Source: Rothia nasimurium
GTDB taxonomy: Bacteria; Actinomycetota; Actinomycetes; Actinomycetales; Micrococcaceae
Assembly (NCBI RefSeq): GCF_014217215.1
Contig: NZ_CP056080.1
Coordinates: 1,116,001-1,180,000, forward strand
Length of the DNA: 64,000 nt
Direction: 5' to 3'
Shown here: positions 8,733 through 19,700 of the stretch, piece after piece
Position numbering within the stretch: position 1 is the stretch's first letter
How the letters are laid out: every line of letters starts with the position of its first letter
The notes under the pieces: model-generated
What the model saw: the letters and a program-made list of their open reading frames with translations, nothing else
What the model was told of the DNA's origin: nothing
Database searches by the model: none
Made by a program: the position numbers and the translations under genes

Positions 8733-9267
8733 CTACATATCGGTATCATCGAAGAACTCGTCGTCCAATTCAACCACTTCGTAAATCTGCTTTGTTTGGA
8801 TGCCTACTTTGTACTTGACCATGAGGGATGTAAGACGTTCGCCATCGATAAGGGCAATGTTATGAGAAGGCGACTCAGCAGTTCGTCGGGCGGACTCAGT
8901 GAAATTGCTGGTTGTGATAAAAACTCCGGAACTTACCCCTTTGATAGCTAGAGCTCCGATAAACTCACGTATGGTCGCGCGAGTAATAGCTTGATAACAG
9001 CTTTTTCGAAAAAAGACGGGTCTGAGGCACGTAGGCGCGCCAATAACTCGTCTTCCGTTTGTGAAGTGAGGAGAGCGATACCTTTACTTTCCAGCCAATT
9101 TTTACCGGCTTCGGTTATGGTATAGAAGCCTTTTGAGGGGCGGACTGCCCATCCTGCTTTTGTGATATGGCTGAGAGTCCACCCAAATTGTGCTCTTCAA
9201 GCACTTCCAGGGCTGGACGTACGAAGAAAGGCCAAGGGGGAACAGCTGCGGATTTATCGTTGGTCAT
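8733..9267 (-). pseudogene. Decayed Mrr-like restriction endonuclease
   Basis: Reading the minus strand in pieces recovers an Mrr-type protein. An N-terminal piece starts at the ATG at 9267 (VPPWPFFVRPALEVLEEHN), then a frame change near 9180 leads to a winged-helix-like stretch (GFYTITEAGKNWLESKG) and FFEKAVIKLLLAR. At about 8974-8985 the sequence jumps, with another frame change, to REFIGALAIKGVSSGVFITT, ALIDGERLTSLMVKYKVG and the stop at 8733. The central catalytic core expected between these pieces (the GGDGGID and QxK region in Mrr proteins) is missing. So there are at least one frameshift and one internal deletion, and the gene cannot encode an active nuclease. Intact family members cleave methylated DNA. 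Confidence 0.82.
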
Positions 9268-9473
9268 GGTGGTAATCCTAGTTGTGTGAGTGTTTCAAGG
9301 AACAGAATACCCAAAACCCAAAATTGTAATTTGGGTCAGGCTCCTCACCCTGAATCGGTCGCCCTGTCCGCTATCTTGGGGGTATTTTTGGGTGCCACCC
9401 CTATATCTTGTACTCACATCTCTGTAATTTGAGGTGCCGATGAAAAACAGGTGAAAAATGGGTCAAAAACAGG

Positions 9474-9503
9474 TTAGACAGAGGCAGAATCAGCGCATAA
9501 ACT
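9474..9503 (+). promoter_or_regulatory. Candidate ileS promoter
   Basis: TTAGAC at 9474-9479 and TAAACT at 9498-9503 are separated by 18 bases and sit just upstream of the T-box leader, where a housekeeping sigma promoter would be expected. Upstream (9268-9470) is AT-rich non-coding DNA with a small TTTGGG inverted repeat; no gene was seen there. Confidence 0.5.
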
Positions 9504-9504
9504 A

Positions 9505-9875
9505 AGTATCAGTTGCAAAGACCCGGCCATCACCGGCGAGCAATCCGGAAGAACAGGCTATACCTGCACACCCCCGTAATTCGTTGCGACGAGGGGAGTG
9601 CGCGGAATAGATATAGCCCCAGTAGACCCGGACGGGTAAGCCCGAAACAGCTGTCATGAAGCGACTGATAACCGGTTCGACCCTGCGCTGGGCGCAACCT
9701 ACCTCATCTCACGAGACGGTAGGCTGCCCCGGCGCAGACCCATACCCGCCCGCACTTTTCGGTGCGGCCCGGGGTGGGGTCGGGCCGGTTGACGTAAGCA
9801 AGGTGGTACCGCGCAGGTTCCTCACCCGTCGAGCGGACGGGGGAGGGCAGGCGTCCTTGCACCCCAAGTACTAGG
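9505..9875 (+). promoter_or_regulatory. T-box leader of ileS
   Basis: The roughly 370-base leader carries the diagnostic T-box sequence AAGGTGGTACCGCG at 9800-9813 ahead of ileS, which binds the uncharged tRNA 3' end. Near 9520 the segment CCCGGCCATCACCGG presents an ATC isoleucine specifier, followed by the CAATCCGGAAGAAC element common to actinobacterial T-boxes. GCAAGG (9798-9803) can pair with CCTTGC (9855-9860). No long T run follows, so control is more likely at translation initiation of ileS than by transcription termination; that is inferred from the lack of a U tract. Confidence 0.92.
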
Positions 9876-9900
9876 CAGACAAGAACCTAAGGGCGCAACC

Positions 9901-12900
9901 ATGACCAACAAGCCTGTTTACCCCAAGGCAAGCGCAAGCGGAGCCAGTTTTGTGGCCGCTTCCCCCTCTTTCCCCGCACTCGAAGAAGCAGTGCTGGACT
10001 ACTGGAAGAATGATGGCACCTTCCAGGCCTCCATTGATAACCGCGACGCCGGCGAGAACGGCGCTAACGAGTTCGTCTTCAACGACGGCCCTCCCTTCGC
10101 TAACGGCCTGCCCCACTACGGCCACCTGCTGACCGGCTACGTCAAGGACCTGGTTGCTCGCTACCAGACCCAGCGCGGCCATAAGGTTGAGCGTCGTTTC
10201 GGCTGGGACACCCACGGCCTGCCCGCTGAGCTTGAAGCCATGAAACAGCTGGGCATGACCGATAAGCAGCAGATCATCGAGATGGGCATCGACAACTTCA
10301 ACGACGCTGCCCGCGCCTCAGTGCTCAAGTACACCAAGGAATGGGAAGAGTACGTTACCCGCCAGGCCCGCTGGGTGGACTTCGAGAATGACTACAAGAC
10401 CCTGAACGTGGAGTACATGGAGTCCGTCATCTGGGCCTTCAAGCAGCTGCACGATAAGGGTCTGACCTACGAGGGCTTCCGCGTGCTGCCCTACTGCTGG
10501 AAGGACGAAACCCCGCTCTCGAACCACGAGCTGCGTATGGACGATGACGTCTACAAGGAGCGTCAGGACCCGTCCGTCACCGTGGCTTTCCGCATTACCG
10601 ACGACGCCACCCTGGCCAAGCACCCCGAGATTGCCGCCGAACTGGCCGGTGTTGAAGCCCTGGCCTGGACCACCACCCCCTGGACCCTGCCCACCAACCA
10701 GGCTCTGGCCGCTGGCCCCGAAATCAGCTACGTTGTCGTGCCCGGCGCCGGTGAACTAGAAGGACGCCGCTTCCTGCTGGCTGCCGACCTGCTGGGCGAG
10801 TACGCCAAGGACCTGGGTTACGGGGAGGCTGAAAAGCCCGCGGACGCCGCCCGCGAGGCCGTCCTTGCTACCTACACCGGCACCCAGCTCGAAGGCGTGC
10901 GCTACGCACCCCTGTGGGACTACTTCACCGACGCAGAAAAGTTCGGCACCGAGAAGGCCTGGCAGATTCTGGTCGCCGACTACGTGACCACCACCGACGG
11001 TACCGGCCTGGTCCACCAGGCACCCGCCTACGGTGAGGACGACCAGAAGGTCTGTGAGGGTTACGGTATCCCCGTGATTCTGTCTATCGACGAGGGCGCC
11101 AAGTTCCTGGACCTCTTCGCCGACTCTTCTCTGGCCGACGGTGCCCCCTTGGCTGACATTGCTGGCGTCCAGATTTTCGAGGCTAACCGCACTATCATCA
11201 ACACCCTCAAGGCTGACGGTGTGCTGATTCGCGAGAAGTCCTATGTTCACTCCTACCCCCACTGCTGGCGCTGCCGCACCCCCCTGGTCTACCGTGCCAT
11301 CACCTCCTGGTACGTGCGCGTGACCGACTTCAAGGGCCGCATGAGCGAGCTGAATGAGGACATCAACTGGATTCCCGAGAACGTCAAGCACGGCCAGTTC
11401 GGTAAGTGGGTTGAGAACGCCCGTGACTGGTCCATCTCGCGTAACCGCTTCTGGGGCTCCCCGATTCCGGTCTGGGTATCTGATGACCCCAACTACCCCC
11501 GCACCGACGTCTACGGCTCCCTGGCTGAGCTCGAAGCCGACTTCGGCCGCCTGCCCCTGAACAAGGACGGCGAAGTCGACCTGCACCGCCCCTACATCGA
11601 CGAGCTGACCCGCCCCAACCCGGACGACCCCACCGGCAAGTCCACCATGCGCCGTGTGGAGGACGTACTGGACGTCTGGTTCGACTCCGGTTCTATGCCC
11701 TTCGCCCAGTTCCACTACCCCTTCGAAAACAAGGAGTGGTTCGAGGCCCACTACCCGGCAGACTTCATCGTTGAGTACATTGGCCAGACCCGCGGCTGGT
11801 TCTACACCATGCACATTCTGGCTACCGCCCTCTTCGACCGTACCGCCTTTGAGAACGTCATTGCCCACGGCATCGTGCTGGGCTCAGACGGTCAGAAGAT
11901 GTCTAAGTCCCTGCGTAACTACCCGGACGTCTCCGAGGTTCTGGATCGCGACGGTTCGGACGCCATGCGCTGGTTCCTGATGTCGTCCCCGATTCTGCGC
12001 GGCGGCAACCTGATTGTGACCGAGCAGGGCATCCGCGAGGGCGTCCGCCAGGTCATGCTGCCCCTGTGGAACGTTTACCACTTCTTCGCCCTCTACACCA
12101 ACGCTGCCAACGGCGGAGCAGGCTACGAGGCCAAGCTGGTTACCGAGGCCGAACATGTGATGGACCGCTTTATCCTGGGTAAGACCCGTCAGCTGGTTGC
12201 AGAGGTTACCGAGGCCATGGACGCCTACGATGTATCTGCCGCCTGCGAGGCCCTGCGCACCTACACCGACGCCCTGACCAACTGGTATGTGCGCCGCTCC
12301 CGCGAGCGCTTCTTCAACGAAGACGCCGCGGCCTTCGACGTGCTCTACACCGCCCTGGTGACCTTCGTGAAGATGGCGGCCCCCCTGCTGCCTTTGACCA
12401 CCGAAGAAATCTACCGTGGCCTGACCGGGGAGCGTTCGGTTCACCTGACCGACCTGCCCTCACCTGCGGATTTCAAGGACGAGGCTGAGCTGCTGGCCCT
12501 GATGGAGACCACCCGCGCTGTCGCTTCTGCCGGTTCTGCCCTGCGTAAGGCCCACAAGCTGCGCGTGCGTCAGCCCCTGGCTGCCCTGACCGTGGCGGTT
12601 GCCGGTGGCAAGGACCTGGCCGGTACCTTCGAATCGATCATCGCTGATGAGCTCAACATCAAGGCGGTTGAGCTTCTGGACGCTGCCGAGGTGGCTCCTG
12701 CCAACTTCGGCATCTCCCAGCAGCTCAAGGTCAATGCCCGCGCCGCAGGCCCCCGTCTGGGTAAGCAGGTGCAGGTTGCCATTAAGGCCTCTAAGAGCGG
12801 GGACTGGAAGGTCACCGAGGACGGCACCGTTGTGGTTGGTGCCGACAACATGGCTCTGGAGCCGGGCGAGTACGAGCTTGAAACCGTGGTCGCAGAAACC

Positions 12901-13203
12901 GACGGCGCCGCAGAGCGCGCCGTCTCGGTTCTGCCCGGTGGTGGCTTCCTGGTACTCGACACCACCCTCACCGACGAGCTGCGCGCCGAGGGTACTGCCC
13001 GCGACGCCGTCCGCGCCATCCAGTCCGAGCGTAAGGACGCCGGCCTGAACGTCTCAGACCGCATCGAGCTGACCATCACCGCTCCCGCAGCCGAGCTCGA
13101 AGCTATCAAGAAGCACGAGGAACTGGTGACCGGCGAGACCCTGGCTGTGGCCGTGACCTACCTCGAGGGCGCTGAATTCTCAGCGACCGTGAAGAAGGCA
13201 TAA
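9901..13203 (+). CDS. ileS: Isoleucyl-tRNA synthetase
   Basis: This 1100-residue cytoplasmic enzyme charges tRNA-Ile. The class I signatures are HYGH at about residues 72-75 ([14 protein letters not shown]) and KMSKS at about 666 ([16 protein letters not shown]), with the CP1 editing domain between them and the C-terminal anticodon-binding region after about 720. Length fits the long eukaryote-like IleS of Actinobacteria. It starts at the ATG at 9901 directly behind the T-box leader, so synthesis should respond to uncharged tRNA-Ile. The stop codon abuts the folC start with no gap. Codon use is strongly biased to AAG, GAG and C-ending codons, as expected for high expression. Confidence 0.98.
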   Translation: MTNKPVYPKASASGASFVAASPSFPALEEAVLDYWKNDGTFQASIDNRDAGENGANEFVFNDGPPFANGLPHYGHLLTGYVKDLVARYQTQRGHKVERRFGWDTHGLPAELEAMKQLGMTDKQQIIEMGIDNFNDAARASVLKYTKEWEEYVTRQARWVDFENDYKTLNVEYMESVIWAFKQLHDKGLTYEGFRVLPYCWKDETPLSNHELRMDDDVYKERQDPSVTVAFRITDDATLAKHPEIAAELAGVEALAWTTTPWTLPTNQALAAGPEISYVVVPGAGELEGRRFLLAADLLGEYAKDLGYGEAEKPADAAREAVLATYTGTQLEGVRYAPLWDYFTDAEKFGTEKAWQILVADYVTTTDGTGLVHQAPAYGEDDQKVCEGYGIPVILSIDEGAKFLDLFADSSLADGAPLADIAGVQIFEANRTIINTLKADGVLIREKSYVHSYPHCWRCRTPLVYRAITSWYVRVTDFKGRMSELNEDINWIPENVKHGQFGKWVENARDWSISRNRFWGSPIPVWVSDDPNYPRTDVYGSLAELEADFGRLPLNKDGEVDLHRPYIDELTRPNPDDPTGKSTMRRVEDVLDVWFDSGSMPFAQFHYPFENKEWFEAHYPADFIVEYIGQTRGWFYTMHILATALFDRTAFENVIAHGIVLGSDGQKMSKSLRNYPDVSEVLDRDGSDAMRWFLMSSPILRGGNLIVTEQGIREGVRQVMLPLWNVYHFFALYTNAANGGAGYEAKLVTEAEHVMDRFILGKTRQLVAEVTEAMDAYDVSAACEALRTYTDALTNWYVRRSRERFFNEDAAAFDVLYTALVTFVKMAAPLLPLTTEEIYRGLTGERSVHLTDLPSPADFKDEAELLALMETTRAVASAGSALRKAHKLRVRQPLAALTVAVAGGKDLAGTFESIIADELNIKAVELLDAAEVAPANFGISQQLKVNARAAGPRLGKQVQVAIKASKSGDWKVTEDGTVVVGADNMALEPGEYELETVVAETDGAAERAVSVLPGGGFLVLDTTLTDELRAEGTARDAVRAIQSERKDAGLNVSDRIELTITAPAAELEAIKKHEELVTGETLAVAVTYLEGAEFSATVKKA

Positions 13204-14628
13204 ATGACCAAGGACAACATGGAGCTTGACCCCGTGTTTGCCGAGATTGCTGCCGAGGGCGCTCGCGCTGACGACGCCCTCGGCGTAGCCTCGGTCTACG
13301 CTGACCTGCTGGCTCGTGCCCCCGAGCACAAGATGGCCCCCCGCCTCGACGCGATGACCCGCGCCGTGGAAATTCTGGGCGATCCCAACAAGGTGGCCCC
13401 GGTCATCCACATCACCGGCACCAACGGCAAAACCTCAACCGCACGCATGATTGAGCGCCTGCTCATGGCACACGACATCCGTGTGGGCCGCTACACCAGC
13501 CCCCATATTTCCAAGGTCACCGAGCGGATCTCGATTGACGGGGCTCCCGTGGCAGATTCCACCTTTGTGCGTATCTGGGGCGAGATTCAGCCCTACCTGC
13601 AGATCGTGGACGCTGAACTTGAGGCCGCCGGTGCCCCCCGCATCACCTACTTTGAAGCCCTCACCATCCTGGCTTTTGCGATTTTCGCCGATGAGCCGGT
13701 GGACGTGATGGTACTCGAGGTGGGCATTGGGGGCTCCTGGGACGCCACCAACGTCGCCGACGCTACCGTATCGGTGGTTACCCCCATCGGCCTGGACCAC
13801 ACCGACATGCTGGGGGAGACACTCGCCGAGATTGCCGGTGAGAAGGCCGGGATTATTAAGGATGGCGGCTTCCTCATCTCCGCTGCCCAGGACCCGTCCG
13901 CCGCCCAGGTCCTGCTCGAAGCCGCCCGCGCCCACAACGCCGACTACCGCTTTGAAGGCGTAGAGTTCGGCGCTGTCGACCGCACCGCCGGTGTGGGCGG
14001 GCAGCTTCTCACGATTCAGGGCCTAGCTGGCCACTACGAGGATCTAGCCCTACCCCTCTTCGGCGCCCACCAGGCCCAGAACGCCGCCGTGGCCCTGGCC
14101 GCGGTTGAGGCCTTCTTGGGCGGGGGAGAGAAGGAACTGAGCCTCGACCTCATCAAGCTGGCCTTTGGCGAGGTGCGCTCGCCAGGCCGTCTAGAGGTAG
14201 CCCGCACCGAGCCGCCCGTGGTGCTCGATGCCGCCCACAACCCCCACGGTGTCGCTGCTTCGGCAGCCGCCTTCAAAGAGTCCTTCAGTTTCGAAGAACT
14301 GCACCTGGTGGTGGGTATCTTGGGTGAAAAGGACGCCGCGACCATGCTGAACCTGCTCTTTGACGAGTACGTTGATCGGGCAGATTGGCGCACGGTACTG
14401 CACCTGACCAAGTCAGACTCTCCGCGTGCCATTGCCCCGGTAGAGCTAGCTGAATTGGCCCTCGACGCTGGTTTTGATGAAGACGCCATCGAGACCTACG
14501 AGAATATTCCCGATGCTCTGTCCGCAGCGGCGACGGCAGCAGCCGATGTGCCCAACCTGAACTCCGCAGTACTGGTCACCGGCTCCATCACCGTGGTGGG
14601 CGAAGCTAGCACCCTGCTCGGACTGTAA
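13204..14628 (+). CDS. folC: Bifunctional dihydrofolate synthase/folylpolyglutamate synthase
   Basis: This 474-residue Mur-ligase-family enzyme adds glutamate to dihydropteroate and folates. Visible motifs are the ATP loop HITGTNGKTSTARMI near residue 70, the family block LDHTDMLGETLAEIAGEKAG near residue 200, and LDAAHNPHGVAA in the C-terminal glutamate ligase domain. The ATG immediately follows the ileS stop, with a GAAGAAGG stretch inside the end of ileS acting as ribosome binding site. This indicates translational coupling in an ileS-folC-DUF4233-ndk operon, an order common in Micrococcales. Confidence 0.96.
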   Translation: MTKDNMELDPVFAEIAAEGARADDALGVASVYADLLARAPEHKMAPRLDAMTRAVEILGDPNKVAPVIHITGTNGKTSTARMIERLLMAHDIRVGRYTSPHISKVTERISIDGAPVADSTFVRIWGEIQPYLQIVDAELEAAGAPRITYFEALTILAFAIFADEPVDVMVLEVGIGGSWDATNVADATVSVVTPIGLDHTDMLGETLAEIAGEKAGIIKDGGFLISAAQDPSAAQVLLEAARAHNADYRFEGVEFGAVDRTAGVGGQLLTIQGLAGHYEDLALPLFGAHQAQNAAVALAAVEAFLGGGEKELSLDLIKLAFGEVRSPGRLEVARTEPPVVLDAAHNPHGVAASAAAFKESFSFEELHLVVGILGEKDAATMLNLLFDEYVDRADWRTVLHLTKSDSPRAIAPVELAELALDAGFDEDAIETYENIPDALSAAATAAADVPNLNSAVLVTGSITVVGEASTLLGL

Positions 14629-14635
14629 AGGAGAG

Positions 14636-15076
14636 ATGATGGCGAGAATGACGCGCGCCCAGCGCGAATGGCGCCCGGGCCAGCCGAAAAAGCAGCGCTC
14701 TATCAAGGTCATGTTTACCTCGATGGTGCTCTCGCTCGAAGCCCTGGTTGCCTTCTTTGCAACCCTGGCCATCTTTGGCCACCACTTCAACGATCCCACC
14801 TGGGTCAAGGTGGTTATTTGGGTGATGGGTCTAGCCCTGGCAGCAGCCCTGCTGGTCACCCCGGCCTTCTTGAAGAAGCCCTGGGGCTACCACCTGGGCT
14901 ACGGTTTGCAGGTTGCTCTGATTCTGGTGGGCTTTGCCCTGCCCTCCATGTTCTTTGTGGGAGCGGCTTTTGCTGTGGCCTACTGGTACGGGGTGACGCG
15001 CGGTGCCCGCCTGGATGCCGAGAACGCCGTCCGCGCCAAAGAGCAGGAGGAATGGGAGAAGGCTAACCCCGCCTAG
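14636..15076 (+). CDS. DUF4233 small membrane protein
   Basis: The 146-residue product has four hydrophobic segments between residues 25 and 125 (LSLEALVAFFATLAIFG, then VIWVMGLALAAALL, LQVALILVGFALPSMFF and following) with a basic N-terminus and charged C-terminus. It matches the DUF4233 proteins that sit between folC and ndk in Actinobacteria. Function is unknown. Two ATG codons (14636 and 14639) follow AAAGGAGAG; the second has better spacing, so the true N-terminus could be one residue shorter. It is seven bases downstream of folC. Confidence 0.85.
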   Translation: MMARMTRAQREWRPGQPKKQRSIKVMFTSMVLSLEALVAFFATLAIFGHHFNDPTWVKVVIWVMGLALAAALLVTPAFLKKPWGYHLGYGLQVALILVGFALPSMFFVGAAFAVAYWYGVTRGARLDAENAVRAKEQEEWEKANPA

Positions 15077-15134
15077 CGGGGTGTCTGGTAGGGTAAGGGT
15101 GAAAACTCACCCTGACCTATCAAAGGAGATTGTC

Positions 15135-15551
15135 ATGACCGAGCGTACCCTGATTCTGGTCAAGCCCGACGGTGTGGAGCGTAACCTCACCGGCCAAGTG
15201 CTGGCCCGTTTTGAGCGTAAGGGCTACCGCATTGCTGAGCTGAAAATGCTGGTTCCCTCCCGTGAGCTCCTTGAGCAGCACTATGCGGAACACGAGGGCA
15301 AGCCCTTCTATGAGCCCCTGGTGTCTTACATGGGCTCAGGCCCCGTGGTTGCTCTCGTGCTTGAGGGCAACGGCGTGCTTGAGGGCACCCGTACTCTCAT
15401 GGGATCTTCTAACCCCACCACCGCTGCCCCCGGCACCATCCGCGGCGACTTTGGCCGTGACTGGGGCGAGAGCGTGCAGAAGAACCTGGTGCACGGTTCA
15501 GATTCAGCAGAGTCAGCAGACCGCGAAATCGCGCTCTGGTTCGGTGCCTAA
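15135..15551 (+). CDS. ndk: Nucleoside diphosphate kinase
   Basis: This 138-residue enzyme transfers phosphate from ATP to nucleoside diphosphates. The phosphorylated histidine is His120 in the signature NLVHGSDSAESA, and the N-terminus TLILVKPDGVERN is typical. The ATG at 15135 has AAAGGAG with suitable spacing; the open frame extends upstream but overlaps the previous gene without a site. It is last in the ileS operon and is followed by a strong terminator. Confidence 0.98.
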   Translation: MTERTLILVKPDGVERNLTGQVLARFERKGYRIAELKMLVPSRELLEQHYAEHEGKPFYEPLVSYMGSGPVVALVLEGNGVLEGTRTLMGSSNPTTAAPGTIRGDFGRDWGESVQKNLVHGSDSAESADREIALWFGA

Positions 15552-15574
15552 AAGACCTGCCGCTCAGCAGAGTA

Positions 15575-15614
15575 AAAAGGCCGGGGCCCTCGTACTGAGG
15601 GCCCCGGCCTTTTG
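15575..15614 (+). terminator. Terminator after ndk
   Basis: A GC-rich stem (AAAAGGCCGGGGCCCTC with GAGGGCCCCGGCCTTTT) ends in TTTT. It lies between ndk and a convergent gene, and its A and T flanks make it bidirectional. Confidence 0.93.
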
Positions 15615-15629
15615 CTGTGGGGGAGAGGT

Positions 15630-16256
15630 TTAGAACATTCCCATAATCACGTCGAAGAAGCGGATGAAGATAATGCCGAAGATCAAGATGTAGACCAGGA
15701 TGATAGAGAACCAGGTCCAGTTGGGGGCTGCCTGGCGGATGCTCTCAGAAGCTGGAATGACTCCGGCGTGGATATTGCGGGTGGTGACCTTCACGAAAAT
15801 TGCGGTCTGCATAATCCACACAATCATGCAGAAGAGGCAGAGGGCGTTGATATCGAAGGTGGTGTTGTACCAGAGCCAGAGCACAAAGGCCATGGCCAGG
15901 GTGTGGCCCACCTGCATGGCTACCCAGTACCAGCGGGCGAAGGACGCCCCGGCAATCAGGGCGGTGGCGATAGCCAGCACGATAGCGTAACCGGCGATAC
16001 CGATAAAGGGGTTGGGGAAGCCAAAGGCTTCTGCCTGCCAGGTACGCATGACGGTGCCGCAGTTGAGAAGGGCATTGATATCGCAAACCGACCGGTGGGC
16101 GCCGTCCATGTAAATCTGTAGGCGCTCGTAGACCAGCATGGCGGCGGCTCCGAAGGCCAGCAGGCCGGGAATCAGGGTGAACCAGCCGAGCTTGCGATCG
16201 AGCTGGGCCTGGCTGATACCGCTCTCAGTATCGGGAGTGTTCACGGGGGTAGACAC
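15630..16256 (-). CDS. Vitamin K epoxide reductase (VKOR) family membrane protein
   Basis: This 208-residue membrane protein belongs to the bacterial VKOR family, which reoxidises disulfide-forming partners using menaquinone. Four to five hydrophobic segments are visible. The two cysteine pairs are CDINALLNC (about residues 58 and 66) and CLFC (about 139-142), the quinone-proximal active-site motif. There is no fused thioredoxin domain, so a separate DsbA-like partner is expected outside the window. The GTG start at 16256 follows AAGGA six bases upstream. It is divergent from rne. Confidence 0.9.
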   Translation of the reverse strand: MSTPVNTPDTESGISQAQLDRKLGWFTLIPGLLAFGAAAMLVYERLQIYMDGAHRSVCDINALLNCGTVMRTWQAEAFGFPNPFIGIAGYAIVLAIATALIAGASFARWYWVAMQVGHTLAMAFVLWLWYNTTFDINALCLFCMIVWIMQTAIFVKVTTRNIHAGVIPASESIRQAAPNWTWFSIILVYILIFGIIFIRFFDVIMGMF

Positions 16257-16786
16257 AGTGAATCCTTAGGCTGTATAAAACTTTCTTTCCCCATACTACG
16301 GGGCAGGCCCTTAGCCCGCCCGGTTTTGCGGGGTTGGGGCAGGTTTTCTTTACTAAGTTCCCAGGTAAGGACGCCCGGGGCGAGCTGGCTTGGGCAGGGC
16401 GGCCTGGTGCGTGGTGAGTTCGGTTCTAGATGGGGTGAAAAGAGCCCGGGTGTGAGAGAATGGGTGTGGTAGTGTGCCGCCCGCACACGGTGGCACTACC
16501 CAGCAGGCACCCCGAAACGACCGGTGACGCACTGCCTACCCGCAGACGTCCTTACCGTCACGCCCCAGCAAGTGCAGCCCTCGCGCTGCCTCGGGTTGTT
16601 GCCGCTGGCCCGGTTCCCCTCGGCATGGAGCACAGAAGCCTTGACCTGCCGAGTACGCCAAGGAGCTCACGGTTGAGCCGGGTAGCCAAGGATTTCGGCG
16701 GACCACCCCTTAGGGTAGGGACCGCCGACTACAGGCAAGACCACTGGTGCGGCAGGGGCATACGAACACAAGGAGAGTGAACGCTG
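16257..16786 (+). promoter_or_regulatory. Long rne upstream region with probable structured 5' leader
   Basis: The 530 bases between divergent VKOR and rne contain no convincing gene. The 3' part can fold: GTGTGC-loop-GCACAC near 16471-16487 and CGGCGG paired with CCGCCG (16696-16701 with 16722-16727) enclosing ACCC/GGGT. AAGGAGAG at 16770-16777 is the rne ribosome binding site. RNase E autoregulates through its 5' leader in enterobacteria; a similar role here is only a hypothesis, and promoters were not located. Confidence 0.45.
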
Positions 16787-19700
16787 ATGAGCAGCGAACA
16801 GTCCGAGGTTGTAGAAAACCTCGAAGAAACCCAGGCTGCAGAAGCTTCCGCAGCCGCTGAACAGGTTGCCGAAGTGAGCACCGAGGTGGAAGAGACCCAG
16901 GCTAAAGGCCCCGAAGCGAAGGCCGTTGCACAGGCTGAAGAAATTACCGAAGCCCAGCCCGACGAGACAGAAGAGGGCAAGCAGGCCGCTGAGGCTCCCG
17001 CCGCAGAAACCGAGCCTGCCGAAGAAACCACAGAAGAGGCAGCAGAAACTGAGGCAGAGTCTGCAGAAGCAGAAGAAGCCCCCGCGGAAACCGCTGAAGA
17101 GCCTGCCGCTCCTCAGAAGAGCCTGCGCGAGCTGAAGGAAGAAGAGCTAGCCCAGGTCAACGCCGCTGTGAGCTCAAACAATCTGCTCTTCTACTCGCCC
17201 AACATGGATGAAATCATGGAGCAGCTGCGGGCCGAAAAGGAAGCCCGCCGTGAGGCCGAAGAAGCTGAGCGCCGTGAGCGCCGCCTGGCTGACCTTGACC
17301 CCGAAATCACCTCCCACCGCCGCCGTCGCCGCCGCCGTGGGGACGCCGACCTGGAATTTGAAGGCGGTACCGAGGGCGACCCCGAGGACACCATTGTTAA
17401 GGTGCGCGCCCCCCGTCTGTCTGACTCTCACAGCACCAACCGGGTTACCGGCGTCCGCGGCTCAACCCGTCTGGAAGCCAAGCGCATCCGCCGCCGCGAA
17501 ACCCGCGCCACCGGCCGCCGCCGCCAAATCATTACCGAAGCTGAGTTCCTGGCCCGCCGCGAGTCCGTCGACCGCCAGATGCTGGTCCGCCAGAAGGACG
17601 ACCGCATCCAGATTGGCGTGCTCGAAGACGGCGTTTTGGCCGAGCACTTTGTGTCCAAGACCCAGCAGGACTCCCTGATTGGCAATGTCTACCTGGGCAA
17701 GGTGCAGAATGTTCTGCCCTCCATGGAAGCTGCCTTCGTCGATATTGGCCGCGGCCGCAACGCCGTGCTCTACGCCGGCGAAGTGAACTGGGATGTCACC
17801 GGCCTCGACGGTGCCCCCCGCAAGATCGAAAACGCCCTCAAAGCAGGTGACTCGGTCCTGGTGCAGGTCACCAAAGACCCCGTCGGCCACAAGGGCGCCC
17901 GCCTGACCAGCCAGGTCTCCCTGCCCGGCCGTTACCTGGTCTACGTGCCCGGTGGCTCCATGACCGGTATCTCCCGCAAGCTGCCCGACGTTGAGCGTCA
18001 GCGCCTGAAGAAGATCCTCAAGGACCGCCTGCCCGAGGATGCCGGCGTCATCGTCCGCACCGCTGCAGAAGGCGCCAGCGAAGAAGAACTGAGCAACGAC
18101 ATCAACCGCCTGCGCGTGCAGTGGGAAGAAATCAAGGCCAAGAGCGAATCCCGCAAGGTGCTGGCCCCCGAACTGCTCTACCAGGAACCCGACCTGACGA
18201 TCAAGACCGTGCGCGATGTCTTCAACGAAGACTTCACCTCCATGATGGTGCAGGGCACCGATGCCTGGGACTCCATCGAAGCCTACGTCACCTACGTTGC
18301 CCCCGACCTGCTGGACCGCCTGAAGAAGTGGGAAGAGGACGACGATCTCTTTGACCACTACCGCATCGAAGAGCAGCTGGCCAAGGCCCTGGACCGCAAG
18401 GTCTACCTGCCCTCCGGCGGCTCCCTGGTCATCGACCGCACCGAAGCCATGACCGTGGTGGACGTGAACACCGGCAAGTTCACCGGCTCCGGCGGCAACC
18501 TCGAAGAAACCGTCACCAAGAACAACCTCGAGGCAGCCGAAGAAATCGTGCGCCAGCTGCGCCTGCGTGACATCGGCGGCATCGTGGTCATCGACTTCAT
18601 CGATATGGTGCTCGAATCTAACCGAGACCTGGTACTCCGCCGCCTGGTAGAGTGCCTGGGCCGTGACCGCACCAAGCACCAGGTTGCCGAAGTAACCTCC
18701 CTGGGCCTGGTGCAGATGACCCGCAAGCGCATGGGCACCGGCCTGCTCGAAGTCTTCTCAGAACCCTGTGAAGCCTGCGCCGGCCGCGGCATTCTCGTGC
18801 ACGACCAGCCCCTCAAGGGCTGCTCCGGTGGTGCTAGCGACTTCATCCACCGCGCCGAACGCGATGACCGCAAGCGCTACCGCAACCAGAAGACCCAGAA
18901 CCGCCGCGACTTCACCGAGGTAGACGAAGAGACCGAGCAGAAGACCGAAGCCCGCAAGGCTGCCCTGGCCAACATCGTTGCCGCCAGTGCCCACCACGAG
19001 GACGAGCAGGGCGAAACCGAGTCCAAGTCAGCCCGCAAGCGTAAGCGCCGCAAGCGCAACCGCCGCGCCGAGGCCGGCCTGGAGCTGGAAAACCAGCAGA
19101 ATCAGGACGCCCGCGGCGAGCAGGTGCTCACCATCGGCGACGAGGTCATTGAGCTGCCCACCGGGGCGGACACCGACACCGAAGAGAGCATGGGGGAGCA
19201 GGGCTCCTTCACCCTCGAATCCCTGGCTGCCGTCTTTGACTCCGATGCTGAGAACGAGACCGAAGGGTCTTCCGAGGAACGCTCAAAGGGACGTGGCCAG
19301 TCCAAGCGCCGGGGCGGTAAGAAGCGCGAAGAGATTTCAGCAGATGACTTCTCAGCCAACTCTGATGCGTCTATGGACGTAGACCCCGAAGTTGACTCCC
19401 GCTTCACCCAGAACTCATCCCGACTCGATGCCATCCGCGCAGGCGAAGCCCGCGCCCGAGCCTCCCAGAAGGCCGGACGCGACTACGAAACCCGCGACGG
19501 CGAAGAATCAGCAAACTCAGGTGAGCGCTCTGGCCGTAACGACCGAACCGGCCGTGCAGACCGCACCGACCGCCGCGGCACCCGCAACCAGGACGAGTCA
19601 GGCAAGGGCCGCATCCGCAAGCCCCGCCGCGCCTCAAGCTCCGACGTCAAGTACGTCGCCCCCATCGAGGTCGCAGCAGACCCGGCCGTCACCGGTGTCG

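Noticed and set aside
10756-11868. 370-codon antisense open frame within ileS
   Set aside because: Long antisense frames arise from GC-rich codon structure; no start site, family or ribosome binding site supports it.
16460-16780. 106-codon plus-strand frame in the rne leader
   Set aside because: No ribosome binding site or family resemblance; it overlaps foldable leader segments and ends just before rne.
17462-18679. 405-codon antisense open frame within rne
   Set aside because: Same explanation: a mirror of the rne reading frame without family features.
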